Source: Burkholderiales bacterium
GTDB lineage: Bacteria > Pseudomonadota > Gammaproteobacteria > Burkholderiales > CAIKXV01
Reading direction: 5' to 3'
DNA length: 8,193 bases
Assembly (NCBI GenBank): GCA_014379045.1
Contig: JACMMK010000004.1
Coordinates: 1-8,193, forward strand
Both the position numbers and the translations under genes were made by a program. This document shows positions 1 through 5,732 of the stretch, one piece after another. The stretch's first letter is position 1. The number at the start of each line of letters is the position of its first letter. The notes beneath the pieces were generated by a model. The model ran no database searches. It was not told the DNA's origin and saw only the letters and a program-made list of their open reading frames with translations.

Positions 1-273
1 AGCGACGCGTATCTGCCGGCACTGCTCACGCTGTCGATAGCCGCGATCGCCGCGGCGACATGGGCGCCCGCGCAAGCCCGGCGTCTGGGCGCCGCTGCCG
101 TAGTGTTCATCGTATCGCTCACAGCCCGCACACTCGATCTGCCCTGGTGTGCGCAGTGGCCGCACGGTACGCACTTCGTCTGGCATCTGCTGAACGCGGT
201 CGTGCTGTACCTGGCGAGTACCGCGTTGTGGCACCCGGGGCGCGGTCGACTGCGTCGAGATACTGGCTTCTGA
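1..273 (+). CDS. C-terminal part of a ceramidase-like integral membrane protein (5' end outside window)
   Basis: The window opens inside a reading frame that ends in TGA at 271-273, giving the last 90 residues of a protein. The piece is hydrophobic, with helices at about residues 5-20, 31-44 and 59-77, and ends in a short basic cytosol-type tail (RGRLRR). It carries an Asp followed by Cys (RTLDLPWC, residues 43-50) and then HGTHFVWH (55-62), which contains HxxxH. An Asp plus a late HxxxH in the last helix is the pattern of the alkaline ceramidase/CREST membrane hydrolases, where these residues bind zinc. That family match is from memory of the motif, not a search. If correct, it would be a membrane amide hydrolase acting on lipid-like substrates. 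Most of the protein, including the first part of the active site, is missing from view. Its stop codon abuts the stop codon of the opposite-strand gene with no spacer, and it is probably unrelated to that operon. Confidence 0.6.
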   Translation, partial: SDAYLPALLTLSIAAIAAATWAPAQARRLGAAAVVFIVSLTARTLDLPWCAQWPHGTHFVWHLLNAVVLYLASTALWHPGRGRLRRDTGF

Positions 274-1248
274 CTACTCGGCCTTGATACCGAGTTGCTT
301 GATCAACCGACCCCATTTCTCGCGCTCGGTCGACAGATAGTTCGCAAACATCTCCGCACTGCTGCCCACCGGGTCGATCCCCTGCGCGGCGAAATTGTCG
401 CGGACCTCGGGCTGCTTCAGCGCCCGTACCGACTCGGTATTGAGGCGTGCAACGACCGCCGGCGGCGTGCGCGCCGGTGCGAGGATGCCGTACCACGTGA
501 CCGCGTCGAAACCGGTCAGCCCGAGCTCGGAGACGGTCGGCAGATCGGGGACAATCGGCGAACGCCGTTCGCTGGTGATGGCGAGCAGGCGAACCTTGCC
601 GCTCTTCCACAGCGACTGCACCGACAGCAGCGTCGGCAACGTCATCGTGATCTCGCTGCCGAGCAGCGACGCCAACGACGGCGCGATGCCCTTGAACGGC
701 ACGTGGACCATCTCGACCTTGCCCATCCGGTTCAGCAATTCCCCGGCGAGTTGCAGTGGCGTGCCGTTGCCCGATGAGCCGAACGTCACCTTGCCCGGTT
801 GCCGGCGCGCGGTCTCGAGCAGATCGGCGAGCGACTTGATCGGTGAATTGTTGTTGACTGCGACCACCAGCGCCGCGGTCGCGACCAGCGACACCGGGGC
901 GAAGTCCTTCACCGGCTCGTAGCCCGCCTTGACGTAGAGCAGCGGGTTCGTCACGTGGCTGGTGAACGCCATCAGCAAAGTATGACCGTCCGGTGCCGCG
1001 CGCGCCACCAACTCGGTGCCGACGTTGCCGCCCGCGCCCGGGCGGTTGTCGATCAGCACGGTCTGGCCCAGCGCATCGCCCATCCGCTGCCCGATCACGC
1101 GCGCGACGATATCGGTGCCCCCACCCGCGGCGAACGCGACGATCATGCGAATCGGCTTCGTCGGGAACGGCGTCTGGGCCTGCGCCCCGACGACAGCCGC
1201 GTGCAGCACGACCGCGGCCAGGACAGCCGCAGTCGCCGCGCCACGCAT
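274..1248 (-). CDS. Bug/TctC-family periplasmic tricarboxylate-type substrate-binding protein (bug1)
   Basis: This is a periplasmic receptor of the tripartite tricarboxylate transporter (TTT) family, 324 residues, the usual Bug length. A signal peptide covers residues 1-24 (hydrophobic 7-21, AQA before the likely cleavage at 24/25). Family landmarks follow: PTKPIRMIVAFAAGGGTDIVAR (29-50), whose glycine-rich turn and Asp bind substrate carboxylates in known Bug structures; NRPGAGGNVGTELVARAAPDG (68-88); and VHVPFKGIAPSLASLLGSEI (181-200). I chose ATG at 1248-1246 because GGGGAAGG lies about 11 bases upstream; an in-frame TTG one codon earlier (1251) is the alternative. The ATG overlaps the TGA of the hydroxy-acid oxidase gene by one base (TGATG), so the two are probably translationally coupled. 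It is the last gene of a three-gene operon. Its ligand cannot be read from sequence; the enzyme neighbours suggest a hydroxy acid or related carboxylate. No TctA/TctB membrane genes are nearby. Confidence 0.93.
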   Translation of the reverse strand: MRGAATAAVLAAVVLHAAVVGAQAQTPFPTKPIRMIVAFAAGGGTDIVARVIGQRMGDALGQTVLIDNRPGAGGNVGTELVARAAPDGHTLLMAFTSHVTNPLLYVKAGYEPVKDFAPVSLVATAALVVAVNNNSPIKSLADLLETARRQPGKVTFGSSGNGTPLQLAGELLNRMGKVEMVHVPFKGIAPSLASLLGSEITMTLPTLLSVQSLWKSGKVRLLAITSERRSPIVPDLPTVSELGLTGFDAVTWYGILAPARTPPAVVARLNTESVRALKQPEVRDNFAAQGIDPVGSSAEMFANYLSTEREKWGRLIKQLGIKAE

Positions 1249-2450
1249 CAAGGCCGACCTTCCCCGTCGCGCAGCGCCGCCTCGTACATCGGATACGCAC
1301 TGGTGACACTGCCGGTCGACACCGGGGTTGCCGCACGCACCGAGTGCGGACCGAGCTCACGCAGCGACGTGACGCCCATCAGGCCGAGCGCCGAGCGGAT
1401 CTCGAGTTCGAGCAGTTCGATCATGCGCACGACGCCCGGCTCGCCCGCCGCCGCGAGCGCCCAGCCATGCAGCTTGCCGATGCCGACGGCCCTCGCGCCG
1501 AGTGCGACCGCCTTCACGATGTCGGTGCCGCGCAGGATGCCGCCGTCCATCAGCACTTCGGCGCGCCCGTCGACCGCCTCAGCGACCTCGGGCAGCACCT
1601 CGATGCTCGCCTGCGCATGATCGAGTTGCCGGCCGCCGTGATTCGACACGTAGACGACGTCGACCGCATGCTCGACCGCGAGCCGCGCATCCTCGGCGGT
1701 GGCGATCCCTTTGAGAATCAGCGGCACCCCCATGCGTTGCTTCATCCAGAGCACGTCGTCCCAGGTGATACTTGCCTGATGCGAGGCGTCACCGCCGCCT
1801 TCGCGCACCAGATGGCGGTTGATCATGTCGCGCTCGCGTCGACTGTAGTAGGCGCGATCGACGGTCACGCACAGCGCGTCATACCCTGCCGCTTTCGCGC
1901 GATCGAGGATGTCGCCGACCCATTGCCGGTCGCCACGGACGTAGAGCTGAAAGATCAGAGGCTGGTCGACCGCCTTCGCGACCGCCTCGATGCCGGGCCG
2001 GGCGGCGGTACTGATGAAGCACGGCAACTGCTTCGACACCGCCGCGCACGCGACCGCGGCGGCGCCGCGTGGATCGGCGTACTGCAGGAAATTGCCGATC
2101 GGTGCGATGAACACCGGCAGCGGCAGGGACTTGCCGAGCAGCGTGGTCGTCGTGTCGAGGTTGCGCACGTCGACGAGCACGCGCTGGCGCAGCGCCAGAC
2201 TGTCGAGCGCCATGCGGTTGCGGCGCAATGTCGCTTCGGAATCGGACCCGCCGGAGAGCATGTCCCACGTCGCCTGCGACAGGCTGCGGCGCGCCGCAGC
2301 GACGAGTTCCTGCAGCGTTGAGAACGACTGCGCCAGTTCACGCTGGGCGGCGAGGCGCGTCGCATCGGCGACCTGCGCCGGGTCCTGCACCTGCTTCGGA
2401 TCGACCGGATTCGAATCCGGCTTCAATGGATGGTTCAGTGCGACGTCCAT
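1248..2450 (-). CDS. FMN-dependent alpha-hydroxy-acid oxidase/dehydrogenase (lactate dehydrogenase/glycolate oxidase family)
   Basis: This 400-residue TIM-barrel flavoprotein would oxidise a 2-hydroxy acid to a 2-keto acid, passing electrons to oxygen or the quinone pool. Residues matching spinach glycolate oxidase (GOX) are visible: QLYV Tyr170 (Y129), Asp198 in VTVD (D157), Arg205 in SRRERD (R164), Lys247 in LILKG (K230), and SNHGGRQLD with the catalytic base His271 and Arg274 (H254, R257). FMN phosphate loops are DGGILRGTD (302-310) and VGIGK (322-326). Oddities: the N-terminal substrate tyrosine (GOX Y24) is Met64 in TWDMLSGGSDSE, the first Arg of DGGxRRG is Leu306, and GRP is GKL. No signal peptide or membrane segment is seen, so it is cytoplasmic. 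The loop between Arg205 and Lys247 is short, with no membrane-anchoring insert. I chose ATG 2450 because GGAG sits 8 bases upstream; ATG 2477 (409 residues, ATGA overlap with bug2) lacks a Shine-Dalgarno but is possible. It lies between two Bug receptor genes. The substrate is unknown. Confidence 0.9.
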   Translation of the reverse strand: MDVALNHPLKPDSNPVDPKQVQDPAQVADATRLAAQRELAQSFSTLQELVAAARRSLSQATWDMLSGGSDSEATLRRNRMALDSLALRQRVLVDVRNLDTTTTLLGKSLPLPVFIAPIGNFLQYADPRGAAAVACAAVSKQLPCFISTAARPGIEAVAKAVDQPLIFQLYVRGDRQWVGDILDRAKAAGYDALCVTVDRAYYSRRERDMINRHLVREGGGDASHQASITWDDVLWMKQRMGVPLILKGIATAEDARLAVEHAVDVVYVSNHGGRQLDHAQASIEVLPEVAEAVDGRAEVLMDGGILRGTDIVKAVALGARAVGIGKLHGWALAAAGEPGVVRMIELLELEIRSALGLMGVTSLRELGPHSVRAATPVSTGSVTSAYPMYEAALRDGEGRP

Positions 2451-2458
2451 GACACGTG

Positions 2459-2462
2459 CTCC
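2459..2462 (-). promoter_or_regulatory. Ribosome binding site deciding the oxidase start
   Basis: On the minus strand, GGAG lies 8 bases before the ATG at 2450. The earlier in-frame ATG at 2477, which overlaps the bug2 stop, is preceded by ACATCCAACCCGA with no purine-rich site. This favours the 400-residue product, although stop-start coupling at 2477 could also produce a version nine residues longer. Confidence 0.5.
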
Positions 2463-2473
2463 GTCTGTTTCGA

Positions 2474-3466
2474 TCATTCGGGTTGGATGTTTGCCTCGCG
2501 CGCCGCTTTCTGCCAGCGCACGATCTCGGCGCGATTGAATGCGTCGTATTCCTCGGGCGTGCTGCCGATCGGATCGGCGCCCTGTTCGGCAAAGAGTTTC
2601 TTGACCTCGGCCGAGCCGAGCGCCGCACGGATCGCGCCGTTCACTCGATCGACGATCGGGCGCGGCGTGCCCGCCGGACCGAAGATACCGAAGCCGCTCG
2701 ACACCACGAACCCGGACAGCCCAGCCTCCTGCATCGTCGGCGTATCGGGTGCGGCAGGGGAGCGCTTCTCGCCGGTCTGCGCGATCAGGCGCAGCTTGCC
2801 CGAGCGCACGAACTGCACGACCGCAGGCATGCTGGCGAACTGGAACTCGATCTGGCCCGCGACCAGATCGACCAATGCGGGACCCGCTCCCTTGTACGGG
2901 ACGTGCACGAACTTCACCTGCGCCGCGGCGTTCAGCAACTCGCCCGACAGGTGCCCGACCGTGCCGCGTCCCGACGTCGAGAAATGCAACTGCTCGGGGC
3001 GCTTGCGGCCGAGCGCAATCAGGTCCTTCACGTTCTTCACCGGCAACGACGGATGCACGACCAGCGCCGTCGGCACATCGGCGACCAGCGAGATCGGCTG
3101 AAAATCCTTGATCGAGTCGTACGGCAGTTTCTTCACCATCGCGGGATTGATCACATGCGAGGCGGAGACCATCAGCAGCGTGTAGCCGTCCGGCGCTGCC
3201 CGCGCCACGACGTCGGTGCCGATGACGCCGCCCGCGCCGCCCCGATTCTCGATGATCACCGTCTGCCCGAGCGTCTCGGACATGCGCGGGGTGATCACGC
3301 GCGCCAGGATGTCGGTGTTGCCCCCGGGCGCGAACGGAACGACCAGGCGCACCGGTCGCGTCGGATAGCCCTGTGCGTGCGTGGCGACCGGCACTGCCGC
3401 CGCCGCGATTGAACACACGATCAGGGCACGGCTTATGCCCTCGACCCGCAGTCGTGACGGACTCAT
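2474..3466 (-). CDS. Bug/TctC-family periplasmic tricarboxylate-type substrate-binding protein (bug2)
   Basis: This is a second Bug receptor of 330 residues and the first gene of the minus-strand operon. The signal peptide spans residues 1-31 (basic N-terminus with Arg5, Arg7 and Arg13, hydrophobic 14-28, THA before the likely cleavage at 31/32). Family motifs are PTRPVRLVVPFAPGGNTDILAR (35-56), ENRGGAGGVIGTDVVARAAPDGYTLLM (73-99), VHVPYKGAGPALVDLVAGQI (187-206) and KRSPAAPDTPTMQEAGLSGF (234-253). In the usual NRPGAGG element the Pro is Gly here (NRGGAGG). It is clearly a distant paralogue of bug1 rather than a recent copy: the shared motifs match but the intervening residues differ widely. 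The start is secure, since AGGAGG lies 8 bases before ATG 3466 and no upstream start has support. Its stop TGA (2476-2474) overlaps an ATG of the oxidase frame. The ligand is unknown; the family binds di- and tricarboxylates, aromatic acids, amino acids and others. Confidence 0.94.
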   Translation of the reverse strand: MSPSRLRVEGISRALIVCSIAAAAVPVATHAQGYPTRPVRLVVPFAPGGNTDILARVITPRMSETLGQTVIIENRGGAGGVIGTDVVARAAPDGYTLLMVSASHVINPAMVKKLPYDSIKDFQPISLVADVPTALVVHPSLPVKNVKDLIALGRKRPEQLHFSTSGRGTVGHLSGELLNAAAQVKFVHVPYKGAGPALVDLVAGQIEFQFASMPAVVQFVRSGKLRLIAQTGEKRSPAAPDTPTMQEAGLSGFVVSSGFGIFGPAGTPRPIVDRVNGAIRAALGSAEVKKLFAEQGADPIGSTPEEYDAFNRAEIVRWQKAAREANIQPE

Positions 3467-3474
3467 GTACCTCT

Positions 3475-3480
3475 CCTCCT
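3475..3480 (-). promoter_or_regulatory. Strong ribosome binding site of bug2
   Basis: A perfect AGGAGG on the minus strand, 8 bases before the ATG at 3466, within a longer purine run. It is the best Shine-Dalgarno in the window and suggests high translation of the first gene of the operon. Confidence 0.8.
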
Positions 3481-3512
3481 TGCGTTGACGCGGGGATGCT
3501 GTACTGTTTTTT

Positions 3513-3541
3513 TTGGCATCATGTGCCTACGATAGTAGCAT
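3513..3541 (+). promoter_or_regulatory. Candidate sigma-70-type promoter for the dehydrogenase gene
   Basis: TTGGCA (3513-3518, five of six matches to TTGACA) and TAGCAT (3536-3541, four of six to TATAAT) are separated by 17 bases. This would start transcription near 3548 and leave a leader of about 155 bases. The two short palindromes lie within the -35 region and spacer, where a bound repressor would block it. A minus-strand TACTAT (3537-3532) could serve as a -10 for the bug operon but lacks a convincing -35. Confidence 0.35.
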
Positions 3542-3703
3542 CGCGCCCACGCAGCAGACGTGCTCCGCCCCGTCATTAGGGACGGTGGCTCGATCCCGCG
3601 CGGCGGACCCCGGCCACGACGCATCGACGTCATCGGGCATCGACGATTTCAATCGCGCGGCACCCCGATTCGCGCGGGCCGCGCCCACCGAAAGCCATCT
3701 CTG

Positions 3704-4762
3704 ATGCTGAAGATCGGAATCCTGAACGGCGACGACATCGGGCTCGAGGTCGTGCCCGAAGCGGTTAAGGTGATGCGTGCAGCGGCGGATCGCACTGGCC
3801 TCGTCGTCGACTGGTTGCCGCTGCCGATCGGGCGCCGCGGCCATGAGACGCACGGCCACACGATGCCGCAGGAGACGGTAGACGCGCTGAAGACGGTCGA
3901 TGGCTGGTTGCAGGGTCCGATCGGACACAACGCCTACCCGCGCAGCGACCCGACCTGGATCAACCCGCCGCTGCGCAAGATGTTCGAGCTGTTCGCGAAC
4001 GTGAAGCCGGTCAAGTCCTATCCGAACATCGCGTCGATCCACAAGAACGTCGACATCGTGTTCCTGCGCGAGGTGACCGAGGGCATGCAGTCGGGCAGCG
4101 TGACCATCGCCGGCACCGGCGAGTTTCGCCCGAACGACGACATCACGATCGGCCACCGGGTGATCACGCGCCGCGGCTCCAACCGCGTCGCGCGCGCGGC
4201 GTTCGAGATCGCGCGCACGCGCGCGCGCAAACGCGTGACGGCGGTCCACAAGGAGCCGGTGTTCCGCCTTGCCTGCGGAATGTTCGCCGAAGAATGCAGG
4301 AAGGTCGCCACCGAGTATCCCGATGTAGCCTTCGACGAAGTGCTGGTCGACGGCTTCGCGATGAAGCTGGTGATGGCGCCGCAACCCTACGACGTCGTGG
4401 TGACGACCAATCAGTTCGGCGACATTCTTACCGACGAAGGTGCGGGGCTGGTCGGCGGTCTAGGGCTCGCACCCGGTCTGTGCATCGGCGAACGCCAGGC
4501 GATGGCGCAGGCCACCCACGGGTCGGCGCCGGACATCGCGGGGCGCAACCTCGCCAACCCGTACGCGATGATCATGTCCGGAAAGATGCTGCTCGAATGG
4601 CTCGGGCATCAGCGGCCACTGCCCGCCGCACTGGAGGCCGCACGACTGATCGAACGCGCGGTCGAGCGCGTGATTGCCGATCAGCGCGCGCTGACGCGCG
4701 ATCTCGGGGGTGAGGGCGACACGACGACGATGGGTGCAGCGATCGTCGCGGCGCTCGACTGA
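3704..4762 (+). CDS. Beta-decarboxylating dehydrogenase (isopropylmalate/isocitrate/tartrate dehydrogenase family)
   Basis: This 352-residue cytoplasmic NAD(P)- and metal-dependent enzyme would oxidise and usually decarboxylate a (2R)-2-hydroxy acid carrying a 3-carboxylate. Family landmarks: NGDDIGLEVVPEA (8-20), LRKMFELFANVKP (90-102) with Arg91, LREVTEG (121-127) with Arg122, catalytic Lys183 in VHK, metal Asp216, Asp240 (FGD) and Asp244 (TDE), and the coenzyme loop HGSAPDIAG (272-280) with Asn285. Oddities: the conserved catalytic tyrosine of TEGxY/GGIYFG is Gln129 (TEGMQSG), the second substrate Arg is Lys101, and the usual DK of the lysine motif is HK. These differences argue against leucine-pathway LeuB or TCA-cycle isocitrate dehydrogenase; a tartrate/malate-type or undescribed catabolic role is more likely. 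ATG 3704 begins exactly where family members begin; its Shine-Dalgarno is weak (GAAAG). A 48-codon in-frame extension to 3560 has no family character and is rejected. It is transcribed divergently from the bug operon. Confidence 0.9.
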   Translation: MLKIGILNGDDIGLEVVPEAVKVMRAAADRTGLVVDWLPLPIGRRGHETHGHTMPQETVDALKTVDGWLQGPIGHNAYPRSDPTWINPPLRKMFELFANVKPVKSYPNIASIHKNVDIVFLREVTEGMQSGSVTIAGTGEFRPNDDITIGHRVITRRGSNRVARAAFEIARTRARKRVTAVHKEPVFRLACGMFAEECRKVATEYPDVAFDEVLVDGFAMKLVMAPQPYDVVVTTNQFGDILTDEGAGLVGGLGLAPGLCIGERQAMAQATHGSAPDIAGRNLANPYAMIMSGKMLLEWLGHQRPLPAALEAARLIERAVERVIADQRALTRDLGGEGDTTTMGAAIVAALD

Positions 4763-4776
4763 TACGGGCGCCGCGA

Positions 4777-4797
4777 CGACCTGCCCACGACAGGTCG
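4777..4797. terminator. Hairpin between convergent genes, possible bidirectional terminator
   Basis: Arms CGACCTG (4777-4783) and CAGGTCG (4791-4797) are perfectly complementary around a 7-base loop, lying in the 49-bp gap between two convergent genes. No T-run follows on either strand, so it is not a classical intrinsic terminator. It could still block read-through or protect 3' ends. Confidence 0.4.
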
Positions 4798-4811
4798 CTG
4801 CGAGCGACGCC

Positions 4812-5525
4812 TTACGACTTGCTGCGCACGGCCTTTTTCTTGTCTCCGCGACGCGCGGCCCAGCCGATCGCAACCAGACCGGAGAGCATGATCGGCAGCG
4901 CACCCGGCACCGGCACGACCGTGGTCGAGGTGATGCTGAAGTTGATGTCGTCGACGGCGAAGTCATTGCCGGTCAATGCGGCCTGGCTGTTCAGGATCAT
5001 GAGATCGACCGTGCCCGAATCGGCGATCCAGTCGGTGCTCAGCCCTTCCCAGATGCCGAGCTGGTTGGTCGTGCGCGTGCCGAGCAAGGCGCCGTTCGCG
5101 AAGAACGAAAGCGTGGCGACGGCTGCACCCTGCGGACCCGACGGGTTGCAGCAGACATTCGCGACGAACGCCTCGAAGAAATACCTCTGGCCGATCGTTA
5201 CGCCGTTGATCGACTGGAACCAGACGCGATCGGTGGTATTGCTCGAACCGTTGCCGATGAACATCAGGCCGGAACCGGTCGTGTGATCGGCGAGCGGCAC
5301 GAACAGGTTGTGCCACGCGAACGGGTTCGCGCCGACCGTGTAGTTGCGCTCGGGGAAACCGTTGGTGTCCGGCACCGGATTCGAGTAGGTGTAATCGGAG
5401 CTGAAGCCGGTGTTGCCGAGTTCGAAGTTGCCGTTCGCGACCAGATTGGCGGCGACCGCAGAGGTGGCCTGCAGCCCGGCGAACGCGGTTGCGACGGCAA
5501 GCGTGCGCAGCGAAAGAGTGTGCAT
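4812..5525 (-). CDS. PEP-CTERM-type sorting-domain exported protein
   Basis: This is an exported, surface-targeted protein of 237 residues. A signal peptide covers residues 1-25 or 26 (SAVAA before the cleavage site). The mature region begins NLVANGNFELGNTGF (27-41), a start common in beta-sandwich, carbohydrate-binding-like domains of such proteins, and is rich in Asn, Thr, Gly and aromatic residues. The C-terminus is a tripartite sorting signal: VPVPGALP (204-211, a variant of the VPEP/VPLPA motif), a hydrophobic helix (about 209-224) and a basic tail (RRGDKKKAVRSK). Such tails are known to be recognised and cut by an exosortase, often with extracellular polysaccharide genes nearby; none is in this window. 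Vicinal cysteines (125-126, VCCNP) could form a disulfide. The start ATG 5525 has AAGG 7 bases upstream. It is probably monocistronic, since 207 bp separate it from the upstream minus-strand gene. The specific function is unknown. Confidence 0.85.
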   Translation of the reverse strand: MHTLSLRTLAVATAFAGLQATSAVAANLVANGNFELGNTGFSSDYTYSNPVPDTNGFPERNYTVGANPFAWHNLFVPLADHTTGSGLMFIGNGSSNTTDRVWFQSINGVTIGQRYFFEAFVANVCCNPSGPQGAAVATLSFFANGALLGTRTTNQLGIWEGLSTDWIADSGTVDLMILNSQAALTGNDFAVDDINFSITSTTVVPVPGALPIMLSGLVAIGWAARRGDKKKAVRSKS

Positions 5526-5732
5526 GGAAGCGCCTTGGTGGGAGTGACGAAGAAGGGAACGACGAAAAATCCTGGTCGCGAACCTTAACGTTCCCTTTGC
5601 GTTACACGCACGTCACTCGGTCACCCGCGGGCCGTGACATCGGTCACGGGACTAGTCCGTTCGGCGCGCACAGACCCGGATCGCCGCGGACTTCGCGCGT
5701 GCCCGCGCGTCGGTCCCGCAAACCGCGGCGAC
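5526..5732 (-). promoter_or_regulatory. Upstream region of the PEP-CTERM gene with repeated GTCAC elements
   Basis: This gene-free 207-bp stretch lies between two minus-strand genes. It contains TAACG (5586-5590)/CGTTA (5600-5604) as an inverted repeat with a 9-base loop, and a cluster of GTCAC pentamers at 5612-5616, 5620-5624 and 5643-5647 plus one GTGAC at 5634-5638. I could not find a convincing -35/-10 pair or a sigma-54 -24/-12 element. The part from 5650 to 5732 shows nothing recognisable. Confidence 0.35.
5632..5649. repeat. Perfect inverted repeat (7-bp arms, 4-bp loop)
   Basis: CCGTGAC and GTCACGG flank ATCG. It lies about 85 bases after the stop of the minus-strand membrane protein gene and about 107 bases before the PEP-CTERM start codon. 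There is no T-run after it, so an operator is at least as likely as a terminator. Confidence 0.45.

Larger units (their letters stand above)
3467..3703. promoter_or_regulatory. Divergent control region between the bug operon and the dehydrogenase gene
   Basis: This 237-bp gene-free stretch must hold promoters for both directions. The part nearest bug2 is locally AT-richer and contains a T8 tract (3507-3514), the palindrome GGCATCATGTGCC (3515-3527; GGCA/TGCC arms), CTACGATAGTAG (3527-3538; CTAC/GTAG arms), and the flanking pair GATGCT (3495-3500) and AGCATC (3537-3542). Further right are CCGTC (3570-3574)/GACGG (3581-3585) and a direct repeat of GCATCGACG (3621-3629 and 3637-3645, 16-base period). 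Together these look like binding sites for one or more transcription factors. No regulator gene is visible in the window. The assignment as a shared regulatory region is inferred from the gene arrangement. Confidence 0.6.

Noticed and set aside
119..1360. A 413-codon minus-strand frame over bug1
   Set aside because: It is a second-frame shadow of bug1 with the Arg/Ala-rich composition typical of wrong frames in GC-rich DNA.
993..2321. A 442-codon plus-strand frame antisense to the oxidase and bug1 start
   Set aside because: Low-complexity Arg/His/Asp-rich translation without domains; the opposite strand has a well-defined enzyme.
1248..3416. A 722-codon open frame spanning the oxidase and running back through bug2
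   Set aside because: Only the part from 2450 (or 2477) onward has family character; the upstream part is an out-of-frame reading of bug2, rich in Arg and Gly and matching nothing.
3560..3703. An N-terminal extension of the dehydrogenase from ATG 3560
   Set aside because: The extra 48 residues are Arg/Pro-rich and lie before the family's usual start; this stretch contains the repeats of the control region.
4210..4229. A 20-base alternating pyrimidine-purine run (CGCGCGCA type) that could form Z-DNA
   Set aside because: It is inside the dehydrogenase gene and explained by Arg/Ala codons in a GC-rich genome; no sign of a separate role.
3527..4384. A 285-codon minus-strand frame antisense to the dehydrogenase
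   Set aside because: It arises from codon bias of the real gene; the translation has no recognisable features.
4710..5588. A 292-codon plus-strand frame over the PEP-CTERM gene
   Set aside because: The opposite strand has a signal peptide and sorting tail at the right ends; this frame has neither and overlaps the end of the dehydrogenase.
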